NCBI RefSeq assembly: GCF_036850765.1
Contig: NC_089491.1
Location: 129,324,266 to 129,388,265, forward strand
Direction: 5' to 3'
Source: Saccopteryx bilineata
Taxonomy: Eukaryota; Chordata; Mammalia; Chiroptera; Emballonuridae
DNA: 64,000 nt
The notes beneath the pieces were generated by a model that did no database searches, was not told the origin of the DNA, and saw nothing but the letters and a program-made list of their open reading frames with translations. The position numbers were made by a program, and so were the translations under genes. Positions 1-11,602 of this stretch are shown here, one piece after another. How positions within the stretch are numbered: the first letter of the stretch is position 1; each line of letters starts with the position of its first letter.

Positions 1-1443
1 AGTCTTTTCTTGATTTTTTTTCCCTGTCTCTACTCAAACACACAAAAAATGTGTATATCAGTTCAACTACCATTTACCTTATTTTTGTATTTAGCTGTAC
101 TTCTTCAATATGGAAAAAAAGCACTTGTCATTGTTATGTATTTATCATATATTTGTATGTAGTGTGATATAGTGCTATACGAAAAAAGCAAATTAATGTC
201 AGAGCATTAATCTCATAGAACCATTCTGATTAATCAATCTCTTTTCACTCATTTTTAGAAGTATAACAATTAATTGTAATATCACTTCCTTTATCTTGGA
301 ATCTCTTGGCACTTTTATATTTCCCAATATTGTTCCAAGGTGGCCACTCAACAATATCTGAGAAAGTGCTAATCAGTAATATGTATGGTGTTAATAGACA
401 CAGATAATACCGATTTTCCTATGGTAATACCATGCTATTCTGTAAGAGGGGCCTTATTAAAATGAAATACTTGCAGAGAGATTATATCAAATCTATATTC
501 TATAAATATTTTCAAAAACAGTAATTTTATCTATTGTCCAAATTTTGCTATTTCAGGAAAACTCCTCAAATGAGTTGCTCATGAGAATGATGAGAAGGAT
601 GAATAACATAATACTAATAACATAATACTAATTTCTATTAGAAATTACATTATCTTCTTACACTAAATTCTGAAAGCAAGTTAAATTATAATCAGTTTTG
701 TAGTGAATGTAGAATCTGAGCAAGGAGTATTCACTGATGTGAATAGAAGGTGTCACAAAGTTAGGGTCACCTGATACCTCCATTTTTACCTGCCAAGGAA
801 GCCACGTACTCTGTCATTGCTCAGGGCACTCTTTTCTCTGGAAATTTCTGAAACACACTCAAAATTACTTGTTTTGTGGGGTTCATTTCTCTAGACTCTA
901 TACTGGCCATTCTCTTTTCATTTACATAGTCTTCCTTGCAATGGCACATAGTACAATTGACTTGAGCAATGAATATATTGTTATACTACCTAGAACCTAC
1001 ACTCAATTCAGCATGTTAGAATGTGGTTGTTCCTAAAGCTCTAGTCATTGACATTTTATTTCTAAGAGTGGGTGGGTTCACAATTACTTATTAATTTTTA
1101 TCTGGTTTAATTTCCTGAGTGTGAGCATATTTTCTGTTTTGCTCAAGGATTCTAGTCTTTAAAAAATATTCAAAAAATAATTTTATTATGCAAATTCCTA
1201 TATAGTTTAATTTTATTTTAAATACTTTAACATGCTAATATTTGAAAATCTGCCATGTAGAATTAATATTTTAGGTTGATATATTTTAAAGTAATATTAT
1301 AATTGGAGATTTTTTATATTATCCCAAATAAATACAGTTAAACATTTTTATAGTTTACACTAACATATGGACATATTTTACAGGGACACTTATTGAGTCC
1401 TGGTGTCTACAACATTTTCTGTAACGATAAACACATTTCTTAC
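1..1443. other. AT-rich single-copy DNA, no recognised feature
   Basis: No repeat family, RNA gene or credible open frame was recognised here. The base composition is typical of intronic or intergenic mammalian DNA. The stretch ends at the donor side of the candidate exon at 1444-1504. Confidence 0.5.
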
Positions 1444-1504
1444 CACAAGTTGAACTCTTCCACCATTGAGTACATCTGGATCTAACTCAGGCAAGAAATG
1501 ATTG
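1444..1504 (-). CDS. Candidate internal coding exon (61 bp), gene not identified
   Basis: Read on the minus strand, a T-rich tract leads into an acceptor ending TGTACAG just above 1504, and the segment ends at 1444 directly before GTAAGA, a good donor. Only one frame is open: one leading base, then 20 codons giving NHFLPELDPDVLNGGRVQLV, ending on a complete codon. The other two frames contain stops. Twenty open codons alone would be weak evidence; the paired splice signals raise it. I do not recognise the protein. It could be a chance exon-like segment. If real, the exon enters with one base of a split codon and leaves in phase 0. Confidence 0.4.
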
Positions 1505-2179
1505 CTGTACAGTGACAAAAAAAAAAGAAATCATATTATTACATAAATTCAGAGAAAGAATATGAGCAAAATGCCCAATGAAAAATTTTGGAGTAATTTA
1601 CAAAGTGGAGATAATAGTATTCTTAAATTAGATTACTTGCAAAGATATATACACATTTACATCTTTCCAGAGTCATTTTAAAATCCAACTAGAAATAAAT
1701 TTTAAATTTCTAAATAACACTTTAATGCTACCTTTTTATGCCAAACATAAATACATACAATAAACAAAACTTTGAAAGAAACAAGAATGATAGATAATAA
1801 ATTTAAAAAAATATTCTTTCTTTACATTTACTTACATATCTTACTTGTCTGATGAGTATAGCAAAGCTTCCATAGTTTCAGTGTGTTTAATACATTCTAC
1901 TAATGCTCATAATTAACTTGTGTTTAAAACTAGAACATTAACATTTGGCTTTTCAAGAACATACATTCTTGAAAATAATATTTCTTGATTATTACTATGT
2001 ATTCCTTTACATATTACATATATTTTCAAAAGAGAAAATTCATAAACAATTGCCTGTTATATTATATATTTATTAATAAATTATTTAGAAATAAGGGATA
2101 TTGTTAAATGTGTAAGCTTATCTAAACTATATCCTGAAATATTAAAAAAACTTTTTCACATATATTAATGCTTTAAAAT
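1505..2179. other. AT-rich DNA, nothing recognised
   Basis: Apart from the acceptor-side T-rich tract (an A-run on this strand) beside the candidate exon, no repeat or gene signal is visible before the SINE target site. Confidence 0.5.
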
Positions 2180-2190
2180 ATCTGAATCAG

Positions 2191-2583
2191 GCCCTGGCCG
2201 GTTGGCTCAGTGGTAGAGCATCAGCCTGGCGTGCAGAAGTCCCGGGTTCGATTCCTGGCCAGGGCACACAGGAGAAGCACCCATCTGCTTCTCCACCCCT
2301 CCCCTTCTCCTTCCTCTCTGTATCTCTCTTCCCCTCCCGCAGCCGAGGATCCATTGGAGCAAAGATGGCCCGGGCACTGGGGATGGCTCCTTGGCCTCTG
2401 CCCCGGGCGCTAGAGTGGCTCTGGTTGCAACAGAGCAGCACCCGGGAGAGGCAGAGCATCGCCCCCTGGTGGGCAGAGCATTGCCCCTGGTGGGCGTGCC
2501 GGGTGGATCCCGGTAGGGCGCATGCGGGAGTCTGTTTGACTGTCTCTCCTCGTTTCCAGCTTCAGAAAAAATACAAAAAAAAA
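2191..2583 (+). repeat. Rhin-1-like tRNA-derived SINE, full length
   Basis: It begins GCCCTGGCCGGTTGGCTCAG and has a pol III A box (TGGCTCAGTGG) and B box (GGGTTCGATTCC), followed by the long family body and an A-rich tail. It is flanked by an 11-bp target duplication, ATCTGAATCAG at 2180-2190 and ATCTGAACCAG at 2584-2594, one mismatch. The near-intact ends suggest a fairly young insertion. Open frames across it are SINE translations, not genes. Confidence 0.93.
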
Positions 2584-2828
2584 ATCTGAACCAGACCTCA
2601 TATCTGGTTAATATAGATGGTAAGGTATGGGATATACTACATTTGTTTACAGTTCTAAGGATTTCATTTTATGAATTAAACTAAATTGCTTAATACCAAC
2701 ATAAAATACATTTTGCTTGTACTAATTAGAATACTTAGTAAAATAAAAATTCTTAAATGTTGATTGCTTTATTCTTACTTTCTCTACTCACAATAAAATA
2801 GGACAAAACAATCCAGTTTAATTTTTTT

Positions 2829-3166
2829 TTATATATTATTGACAGGCAGGGAGGCAGAGAGAAAGACTCCCACATGCGCCCCAACTGGGAGCCACTCAGA
2901 AAGCCCCCTATGAAGTGATGCTCTGCCCATCTGGTGCCACTGCTCCATTGCTTGGCAACTGAGCTTCTTCAGCACCTGAGGCAAGGCCATAGTGCCATCC
3001 TCAGTACCCGGGGTTAACATGCTCGAACGAGCCATGGCTAGGGGGAAGGAGAGAAGTAGTGATGAAGCAGATGATTGCTTTTTTCTGTGTGCCCTGACCA
3101 GGAATCGATCCTAGGATTTCCACATGCCTGGCCGATGCTCTACTGCTGAGCCAACCAGTCAGGGCC
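2829..3166 (-). repeat. Rhin-1-related SINE, older copy
   Basis: On the minus strand this starts with a tRNA-like head (ggccctgactggttggct) and carries the family module ending near the CCCACATGCGCC motif. A T-run at its low-coordinate end is the reversed A tail. It is more diverged than the copies at 2191 and 8452. Confidence 0.85.
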
Positions 3167-3597
3167 TTTTAAATGTTGTTTTGATTTTACTTTCTTTCTT
3201 TACTTTCTATTCCATATTTAAAAAGAATTACATTAATAAAATTCACCATATATGAAGGTTTTAAAATTTTATATATACTATTAAAAAGTTTAAATTTTAA
3301 CTTGCTGTAAAATTAAGTTTTAATTCTCATAATTTTAAGATTTTGTTTGTTTGTTACTCATTTAAACAGTTTTTACTTACAATGCTTGGAAACATTTTCA
3401 AAGTGTCATCCATATTTAGATTCTGTATTGGTTATATAGTTAATAAATATTTAACATAGCACATGTTAAACTTTTTAATGGATATCTGTAGCTAAAATGG
3501 AAGTCTTGAATTTTATATCATAAATATTATCTCTGGGCTTTTATTTCCTTAATACCTTGATTCAGTGGATATGCACATGTATGTCTTATATGAAATA
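3167..3597. other. AT-rich single-copy DNA
   Basis: No repeat or gene signal was recognised between the SINE and the MaLR LTR. Confidence 0.45.
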
Positions 3598-3975
3598 GTT
3601 ATTGGCTGAATTTTGTTCCCTCAAAATTGGTATGATGAAGTCTTAATACTCAATACCTTAGAATTTCACTTTATTTGGAAGTAGGGTCTTAAAAGAAGTA
3701 ATTAAGATAAAATGAGGTCATATGGGTGGGCCCTAATCCAATATGACTGGTGTCCTTATAAGAAGCAGTGATTAGAACACAGAACAGATGAGGAATGATT
3801 ATATGAGGACATAATGTGGCTATCTACAAGCCAATGAGAGAGATCTCCAAAGAAACCAAGCTTGCTGACTCCTTGACTTGGGATTTGTAATCTCCAGAAC
3901 TGTGAGAAAAGAAATCTTGCTGTTAAACAACCCAGTCTGTCGTGTTTTGTTATGGCATCCATAGCAAACTAACAC
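3598..3975 (+). repeat. MaLR (MLT1-type) solo LTR
   Basis: The segment follows the MaLR LTR pattern: a TTGGCTGAATTTTGTTCCC start, GGTGGGCCCTAATCCAATAT in the middle, CTCCAGAACTGTGAGAAAA near the end and a TTATGGCATCC...CTAACACA terminus. No internal sequence follows, so it is a solo LTR of an ancient non-autonomous ERVL-related element. The subfamily is uncertain. Confidence 0.75.
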
Positions 3976-5321
3976 ATACATTAATGTAACTAAAATTAAT
4001 TGACCCTATTTGTTACTAAATTAAACATTTAATATCCTCAGCCTTGTGAGCTCACCTCTACCTTGTGAGGGAAATAAAATTATAACTTCACTATAACAAA
4101 AAAAAGCATTAAAATATTATTAAAAATTAGTTGCATGACTGGTAAAGAGGCTGAATCTGGGTTGAATTATCATTTGAATTGTCAAACATAAATGATAACG
4201 AAAATAACACAAAATAAAATACAACATGCAATACATATATTTATAAACAGTTAATACCATGCATTTTACTTTATAAAGTAGAATCATTTTTGTAGGTCAT
4301 TTGTTATTAAGCATTATAGAAACAGCTCAAACATTTTAGAATAAAAAACATAAAGAATGACTAACTCTATTCTACGGAGCCTTTTATTAATCTGGCATCA
4401 TGGTCTACTGCCCTTTGGCTATAAAGTCATGTTTGTTTTAGCCCAATTAACCTACGTTTTAACTTTTCAAGATGTGTTTACAATGCAAAAATCTAATTGA
4501 AAGGAAATGACCTCACCATTTCATATTTCTGGAGCCAGTTGTTTCATGAACTCCAACCTGTGTGTGAAGCCATTGGTATGTATATTCTTTACTCCTTTCT
4601 AATGTTTCATGCGCTGTAGTGTCCTGGGAGATAAATTCTTCTTTCTTACCTGGGAAAGAAATATGGAAATTTTCCTTGTTATTTAAAGAGATAAAATGTC
4701 CACAATTCAGCTCAGTGTAACAATTTTATCATAAGGGGAAAAAAGTACTAATTAATGGGAGCTAAATCATCTGTAAGAAAAATGTCAGGCACTTTCAGAT
4801 AAAGTATATACTTTCCTGCTTAAATTTCAAACACACTTTATTTTTACTTTGAAAAATAAAGTAAGTGTTTAAATACAACCAACCTTTTATAAGGGCTTTT
4901 AAAAATTTTTATAATTAGAAAATTCAAAGAATTATTTTTGGTAGACAGTAGAATTCTAGCATAAAAAGAGTATTTATCTGTCTACTACGATGTCTTTTCA
5001 GGTTTAAAGTCCAATTGTTCTTATACTAGTTTTATTCATATGCAGAAATTATAAACATATTGAAGGTATTTAAAACAGAATTTTAATTTTATATTAAACT
5101 AAGATTGGTTTGTGTAAGTTAAGAGTTTAATTTATGAATACAATTTCTATCAGGACTCTATGTGTTTATGCCATAGTAGCTATTTCAAAGATGGAGGGGG
5201 AACCATAACAATAAGGATGTTTATGTGAAATATGAAGAGGGAAAATTATATAAGGTGAGAATGCAAAAAGAAAAGAAACCAAAAAACAACCCAATCCTTA
5301 TATGCAAATGTAAAATTTAAT
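3976..5321. other. AT-rich single-copy DNA
   Basis: I see no young repeat, RNA gene or open frame of note in this stretch. Very old repeats may be hidden in it. Confidence 0.45.

Positions 5322-5349
<28 letters not shown>
5322..5349. repeat. (AC)n microsatellite
   Basis: An uninterrupted dinucleotide run of about 14 units ending at ACG. Confidence 0.95.
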
Positions 5350-5355
<6 letters not shown>

Positions 5356-5643
5356 ATTTTTTTAAAAGTTTGCAGACATTGCTGCTATAACAATGCCATG
5401 CATTTCAGAGTTATAATCTTATTGTTTTACAACCCTCTTTCATGAACTTGATTTTTTATTCTGGTTCATTTTTGGTGACATCACAATGTTTGGGAGCTTA
5501 TTAATCTGTAGGTTTGACTGATAGTATGCCGAATAAATGTACCTCTTAAAACCAATGGTAACCAAACTCACAGAATGATATAATTTAAAACCTAATATTT
5601 AAAATGTCAATTTATTAATTTGAACTATTCCCTCACTATAGAT

Positions 5644-5963
5644 CAGGGGTCGGGAAACTTTTTGGCTGAGAGAGCCATGAATGCCACATATTTTAAAATG
5701 TAATTCCATGAGAGCCATACAATGACCCGTGTACATTATGCATTACTTAATAAAAATTTGGTGGTGTCCCGGAGGACAGCTGTGATTGGCTCCAGCCGCC
5801 CACAGCCATAAACATGAGCAGTAGAAAATGAATGGATTGTAATACATGAGAATGTTTTATATTTTTAATGTTATTATTTTTTTATTAAAGATTTGTCTGT
5901 GAGCCAGATGCAGCCATCAAAAGAGCCACATCTGGCTTACGAGCCATAGGTTCCCGACTCCTG
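5644..5963 (+). mobile_element. Non-autonomous hAT-type DNA transposon (320 bp)
   Basis: The termini are inverted: left CAGGGGTCGGGAAAC, and the right end read in reverse CAGGAGTCGGGAACC. A perfect 8-bp duplication, CTATAGAT, flanks it at 5636-5643 and 5964-5971. Eight-base duplications and CAG-type ends are hallmarks of hAT elements. No transposase frame is present, so it must have been moved by a partner element. Confidence 0.93.
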
Positions 5964-5971
5964 CTATAGAT

Positions 5972-7429
5972 TCTCGTAAATAAAAAGTCACCTTGTATTT
6001 GCAAACTGTTTGGAAAACAAATGAGGCCTGCCGTAAAGCCCATGACAAATGCTTAGTGCAGGAGCTCACACACACTCACACTTGTACACACAAGCTTAGC
6101 ACCTGTCATTCCGAATATGTTGAAGATAATATATCTATTATTTTATTCCCTTAGAATTCACTGTTACAATTAGTGAAATGACTCTAGTTTTCAAGTAAAG
6201 GAGATAATGGAACAAGTTCTCAGAAAAGCTAAAAATCAGAACCTTTATTTCTCTCAATTCTATGTTAGTCTCATGGCATCTTAGGTTTCCAAACTGGCCA
6301 CACCCTTTGCATACTGAGCTGAAGCCAACCTTTTCATATTTGGTATATCGGAGGAACAATTATTTCCCATACAAGGGCCGACCATTGAATCCATGAGCAG
6401 GCAGGCAGCATTTTGTTAAATGGCCTTATATACAGAAACTATAAAAGAGGCTCGGAGGAAAGATTTGGCATTGCCATACTCAGTTACTACACAGCATGAA
6501 GTCTCTCCTCCTGCAGAGTCCCAGCCTTCTATCTGCTTTCCCTGGTTGATCAGACTAGATGGTGGACCCATGAGTGCAGTGACAGAAAACAGTGAGGACT
6601 CAGTGACTTGATAAAGAACTAGGCTCACTGCTGGTACCTTATTCCTATTACATAGAGAATCGCTTTGTAACAAGTGTACTTTTAGTTAAAAATAAAAAAA
6701 TTGTGTCTCTATGTTTTTTAAAAATTGTAGCACATACTAATATATTTACTTTTTCAAATATTAATTTGGAAAGTTTTTATCAACTCTACAATAACACTGT
6801 GAATCAAATCCTAAGTGGTTTGACATCAGAACTCAACTGAGGTTGTAGAGAACCATCCCCAAATAAAGATGAAAGATTTCACTGTGAGGGTCTAATTTAT
6901 ATGAACTATTTTAACCTTAAGGCATAGATTTGTAGATTTTCATGAGTTCAGTGTAAGAAACAGAACTAAAACAGTGATAAGTTGGCTGGGTGAACTCAAA
7001 GAAAGTGCAATTCAAATGTTGCAGGGAGTGATTCTATTCTGGCTAAACCATTTCAGGATCACTCCTGCCACCGAGAAGAAAACAGTAAGATTTACTCTTT
7101 CGGGCTTTCAAGAGAAGTCCTGCTTTTTGCATCTGGGGTAGAAAAAATGATAGTGACCTGGATTACTTAACAAATTCTTATCAGTATTTAGTCAGGCTGC
7201 CCAATAAATCTTTCCTTCAGTTTAGAAGTATCATTCTGCCTGCAGAAAGCAAAACCCATTACCTACTATAATTTCCTGCTTCTCTGGGTCCTGCTTCAAT
7301 AATTTCTTGCACCATCAACCTCAGAAAAAGGTCTTCCTTTGATTCTTGCTGTTCCCTAATAACTACTATTTATATATGTTCCTTTACTTTAAAATACAAG
7401 TTTACATGGTTTTATTTAAACAAACTGTT
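5972..7429. other. Mixed single-copy DNA, nothing recognised
   Basis: This contains a moderately GC-richer patch around 6440-6620 and another around 7000-7340, but no splice-bounded frame or repeat that I can name. A 63-codon plus-strand frame at 6420-6611 resembles no family known to me. Confidence 0.4.
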
Positions 7430-8120
7430 AAACATTTTTTATTATAAAAATAATACAGCATCGCTATAGACAATTTAGAAAATAAAAGTCAAAAAAAAAA
7501 AAAAGAAAATCCATCAAAATCTCACTATCCCAAGACAACCACTGGAAACCATTTTAAGACATTTACTTGTAGTGTTTTTCATAGAATTGTTTTTTTTTTT
7601 TGAATGCATACATTCTACTTTTCAGTTAGTACTATAACAAATGTATTCCATATAATGTAAATCTCATCTTAAACATACTTTTAGTGGTTTTCCACTATCA
7701 TGTACAAATGTGTTACATTATAAGTTTGTAATTATCCCACTTAATTAATTTATTTGTTCAGGTGGAATTAAAGATAACATGTCTAAAACTATAAATATTT
7801 TGAGGAACTCAATATAATCTATATGGTCAAATAGTTTTAACAGCTTTCATCAATTTACCACATACTATATGAGGTTTCTCATTTCACTGAACCCCTCATC
7901 AACAATGGGGTATTACACATTTTAAACCTGTTGATAATTTGACAAAAAATAGCTTATATGTCTTTATGCTGGTGAGATTTCACATTATTTCATATGATTA
8001 TTAATTATAAGTCATATAGCATAAAATATTTTCTTCTCCCCAATTATCTGCTGGATCTTATTTACATATTTCTTTTCAATTGACTGTTTGTATTCCTTTA
8101 TGCGTTGTCACTGGTGCAAA
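7430..8120 (-). repeat. Old L1 (L1M-type) 3' fragment, antisense
   Basis: The order of phrases matches the degenerate antisense 3' part of ancient mammalian L1: a segment about phrases like 'caaccactggaaacc', then 'cattctacttttcagtt', then a GGTGAGATTTCACATT-like section. Divergence is high and the boundaries are approximate. Confidence 0.5.
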
Positions 8121-8451
8121 TATTTACTCCTGCCCATTATTTGATTTGAGTTTCTACTCTACTTTCAATAGGGGAAATTTATTTTTTCTCTGGGAAAACA
8201 CAGTTACTTATTTGCTAAATATCTTCTAAACTAAAGGTCATTTCCCCCTTATAATGTATAGGCTGTGTCTCTCAATTCAGTAAACTCATATAAAATGAGA
8301 TATAAGACTCCAGGGACAAATTCTGTAATCTTCTAATACCTCATGTTTCACAATAAAATATATTGGTTAATAATTTTTTTAAAAGGGGGAAGTCTACTTT
8401 CTGTTTCTATATTTTTCTTTTTTGTTTTCTTTTTTAAAGATTTTATTTATT

Positions 8452-8835
8452 GGCCCTGGCCGGTTGGCTCAGCGGTAGAGCGTCGGCCTGGCATGCGGGG
8501 GACCAGGGTTCTATTCCCGGCCAGGGCACATAGGAGAAGCGCCCATTTGCTTCCCCCCTCCTTCCTCTCTGTTTCTCTCTTCCCCTCCCGCAGCCAAGGC
8601 TCCATTGGAGCAAAGATGGCCCCGGCGCTGGGGATGGCTCCTTGGCCTCTGCCCCAGGCGCTGGAGTGGCTCTGGTGGCGGCAAAGCGATGCCCCGGAGG
8701 GACAGAGCATCGCCCCCTGGTGGGCAGAGCGTTGCCCCTGGTGGGCGTGCCGGGTGGATCCCGGTGGGGCGCATGCAGGAGTCTGTCTGACTGTCTCTCC
8801 CCGTTTCCAGCTTCAGAAAAATACAAAAAAAAAAA
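8452..8835 (+). repeat. Rhin-1-like SINE inserted into an older SINE
   Basis: The head is GGCCCTGGCCGGTTGGCTCAG, with a B box slightly altered (GGGTTCTATTCC), a full body and an A tail. It is flanked by an imperfect duplication of about 15 bp (AGATTTTATTTATTG before, ATATTTTACTTATTG after). The flanks are the tail and body of an antisense SINE that this element split. A 204-codon frame crossing this insertion is not a gene. Confidence 0.92.
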
Positions 8836-9021
8836 TATTTTACTTATTGATTTTATGGGGAAGAGGTAGCAAGAAGTACCAACTCATAGTTGCTTCACTT
8901 TGGTTGTTTGTTGATTGTTGTTGTATGTGCCTTGACCAGGCAAGCCCAGGGTTTTGAATCGGCGACCACAGCATTCATTCCAGGTTGAATGCTTTATTCA
9001 TTGTGCCACCACAGTTCAGGC
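8836..9021 (-). repeat. tRNA-derived SINE (GTGGCGCAGTGG class), split by the 8452 insertion
   Basis: On the minus strand the head reads as a tRNA-like unit, with the body phrase corresponding to GCCCAGGGTTTTGAATC on the plus strand. Its A-rich tail lies at about 8430-8451, on the far side of the younger Rhin-1-like copy. The order of insertion is therefore clear. Confidence 0.8.
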
Positions 9022-9121
9022 TCTGTCTCTATTTCTTTACTTTGTATTCCCTCCTTAATTTATTGCAATCTTATTTTGTGAAATTGAAATTGTCTTTACT
9101 AAGAATACCTTAAATTTTTTT

Positions 9122-9460
9122 TTTTTTTTTTTTTACAGAGACAGAGAGAGAGTCAGAGAGAGGGATAGACAGGGACAGACAGACAGGAATGGAGAGATGA
9201 GAAGCATCAATCACTAGTTTTTCATTGCGCATTGCAACACCTTAGTTGTTCATTGATTACTTTCTCATACGTGCCTTGACCGCGGGCCTTCAGAAGACCA
9301 AGTAACCCCTTGCTCGAGCCAGAGACCTTGGGCTCAAGCTGGTGAGCTTTAACTCAAACCAGATGAGCCCTCGCTCAAGCTGGTGACCTCAGGGCCTCAA
9401 ACCTGGGTTCTCTGCATCCCAGTCCGATGCTCTATCCACTGCACCACCACCCAGTCAGGC
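9122..9460 (-). repeat. tRNA-derived SINE, long class with GCTTGAGC modules
   Basis: A T-run (reversed tail) is followed by a GACAGAGAG-rich part, a TTGTTCATTGATT segment and a chain of short modules such as CAAGCTGGTGA, ending in a tRNA-like head at CCAGTCAGGC. It is flanked by CCTTAAATTTTTTT on both sides (from 9108 and from 9461). Confidence 0.88.
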
Positions 9461-10489
9461 CCTTAAATTTTTTTTAACACATTTATTCCTTATGTTCATT
9501 GACCTCTTTGCTGAATTTAATTAATCAGGTCATTATTTTGACCCACAACTCTCTTCTCTGTAGGACTTTGGAACAGCAGACTTTGAGGGGGTTTTTAGGC
9601 TCCTTTAAAGATTTCTTTAGATGATAGTACTCCTCATTCTACAAGTATCTAAGAGCCCACACCCTCTGCTTTATTCCTGGCACTGTGCTGGCTTCTGAGG
9701 ATAGTCAATTAGATGGATATTGTATATTACCTCATGGGGCTGGCAGCCTCGAAGTCTAGGTATAACCAACCTCTATCTTATTTGTATATTCATATTCAGC
9801 TGAACTTCAAAAATCACAACGTTTTTTACTATTATTATCCCTCTAAGTTTATTTTTCTTCCTGAATCCCCAAGGCATCCAGACCAGATATTCTGGAGTCA
9901 GCCTTGAGTGCTCATTCCTTAAGTACCCACATCTAATCAGAAACTTGGTCTACTTCACTTAAGACACACTAATATCTTGCTCGTCCTTTCCATCCCAACT
10001 GCCCCCATTTTATTCAGGCTTCCTCTCTGAACGGTGATGAGCAGGCTTGTGTGTGATAAATGCAAACTACCCTTCTTACCTATCACAACAGAAGAGACAT
10101 CCCTTTTCCTAAGGCCAATGCTCTCAACTGGGCTTTAAATCCTAAGCATACTATAAATTTAGAATTTCTTGCTATCAGTAATTTATTTTCTTTTATATTT
10201 CTAGTATCCCTCAAAATGTCTATCTTCCCCTCTAGCTACTTCTCTCTCTTTTTCCCTAATCAGATGAACTTGAAATAGACAAAGCCCAGTTGACTTATTG
10301 TCATTCATGCTCATTGAAATATGGCTTTCTCCCCACACCATTTCACCAAAACTGTTTACACCGGGATCACTAATATGATTAAACCTTTGGGACTGTTTGA
10401 AGTTCTTATCTTACTGACTCCTCTATAGTATTATATACTGTTTTCATCTCCTTCCTTCTTAAAGGCTTATTTACTTTGGATTTTGTTTC
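9461..10489. other. Single-copy DNA with a possible MIR/L2 trace
   Basis: A short phrase near 9660-9720 (CCTGGCACTGTGCTGGCTTC) resembles the common 3' end shared by MIR and L2. The rest has no recognisable feature. Part of 9950-10489 may be more L2. Confidence 0.4.
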
Positions 10490-11455
10490 ATTACTACCCT
10501 CCATGTTGTTCTCTGACCTTTTGTCTTAACCGCAGTCTCCTTCAAGGGCTCCTCTTCCATTGCCATCCCTTCCAATTTCAGGATCCTTTCCTGGGCTCCT
10601 ATCCTGACTCCTTCCTAGTCTATGCTATACTCTTTGCTGCATGAGGATATTCACTCAACTTCTTCAATTACTTTCCCTATTGACTTCTGAAATGTATCTA
10701 TCCATAACCTCTTCACTTAAATATCCCCAGATAATTTAAACCTAGCATGTATAAATATTATCCCACCTTTTTCAAGTTGCTACCATGCCATCTCGTCAGT
10801 GTGCAACTCAGAAAACAGAGTGTTGTACTGAAATAGAAGTCTTCCCCAGCTTACAACTGTAAATATTACCTCCGAAATTCTTTCATCAAATCTCTTGTAT
10901 TCCCATTGCCACTATCTTAATTCAGGTTACCATCACCTCTTCTGAATTACTATAACAGCCTCTTTGTGTTTCTGGTCTTGCTTTCACTATATTATCTACA
11001 TACTGCAAATGGTCTTTCTAAAGTATAAATCTAAATGTGCTACTTTGTAGATTAAGCTTCTGATTTTCCATTGCTTTTGAATAATGCTGAAAAATTATTG
11101 CATAGCACACAGTCCTTGCATATACCTTAAGACACATCTGTTATGATCCTTCCTCAATTACCCAGATTTATTATAATTACTCAAAATGATCTCTTTTGCC
11201 TACAGACCTTATGCTTGGATTTACCTACTTTACCAATGTTGTTCTTGCTTCAGGTCTTCAGGTCTCAGTTCAGAAATTACATTCTTTGGAGTAAGCCCTT
11301 GATATTTAACATTGCATTTCTTATTCAAATTATGGAAGAGATAGTCTTCAAAGGATCTAATAGAGATCCCATAATAACATCTATTAGATTATATTTTACT
11401 TTTCTGTTCAGTGTATCTGTTTTGCTTACTAGAATATAAACTATTCAAATGGTAC
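10490..11455 (+). repeat. L2 LINE fragment (3' half), degenerate
   Basis: The succession of phrases follows the 3' part of L2: TTCAGGTTACCATCACCTC, then a 'ttactataacagcctc' section, then 'tccattgcttttgaataatg', then TTCAGGTCTCAGTTCAGAAA. All reading frames are broken. This is an ancient repeat shared among mammals. Confidence 0.7.
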
Positions 11456-11462
11456 ATGGTAC

Positions 11463-11602
11463 ATTTGAAAGAAAGAGAGAAGCGAGAGGTGAAGGAGTGG
11501 AGAAGCAGATGAACGCTTCTTCTGTGTGCCTTGTCCAAGAATCAAACCTGAGACATCCATACACCGGGAGGACACTCTACCACTGAGAAATGTAGAGCCG
11601 GC
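11463..11602 (-). repeat. Truncated Rhin-1-type SINE
   Basis: The segment reading GGAGAAGCAGATGAACGCTTC, followed by a TGTGTGCCTTG and ATCAAACCTGAG stretch, is the antisense 5' half of the Rhin-1 family. The tRNA-like head is damaged at its outer end. Confidence 0.75.

Noticed and set aside
788..850. A third exon-like segment on the minus strand with a GTAAAA donor
   Set aside because: The acceptor lacks a pyrimidine tract, and the frame that would follow the 1444-1504 candidate has a stop.
2191..2265. A possible tRNA gene with A and B boxes
   Set aside because: It is the tRNA-like head of a SINE, continues into the SINE body, and is flanked by a target duplication.
2187..2601. Overlapping frames on both strands
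   Set aside because: They are translations of a SINE; the same peptides recur at 8452.
8343..8957. A 204-codon plus-strand frame, the longest in the window
   Set aside because: It runs across the Rhin-1-like SINE, and its peptide matches what every copy of that SINE would encode. It is not a gene.
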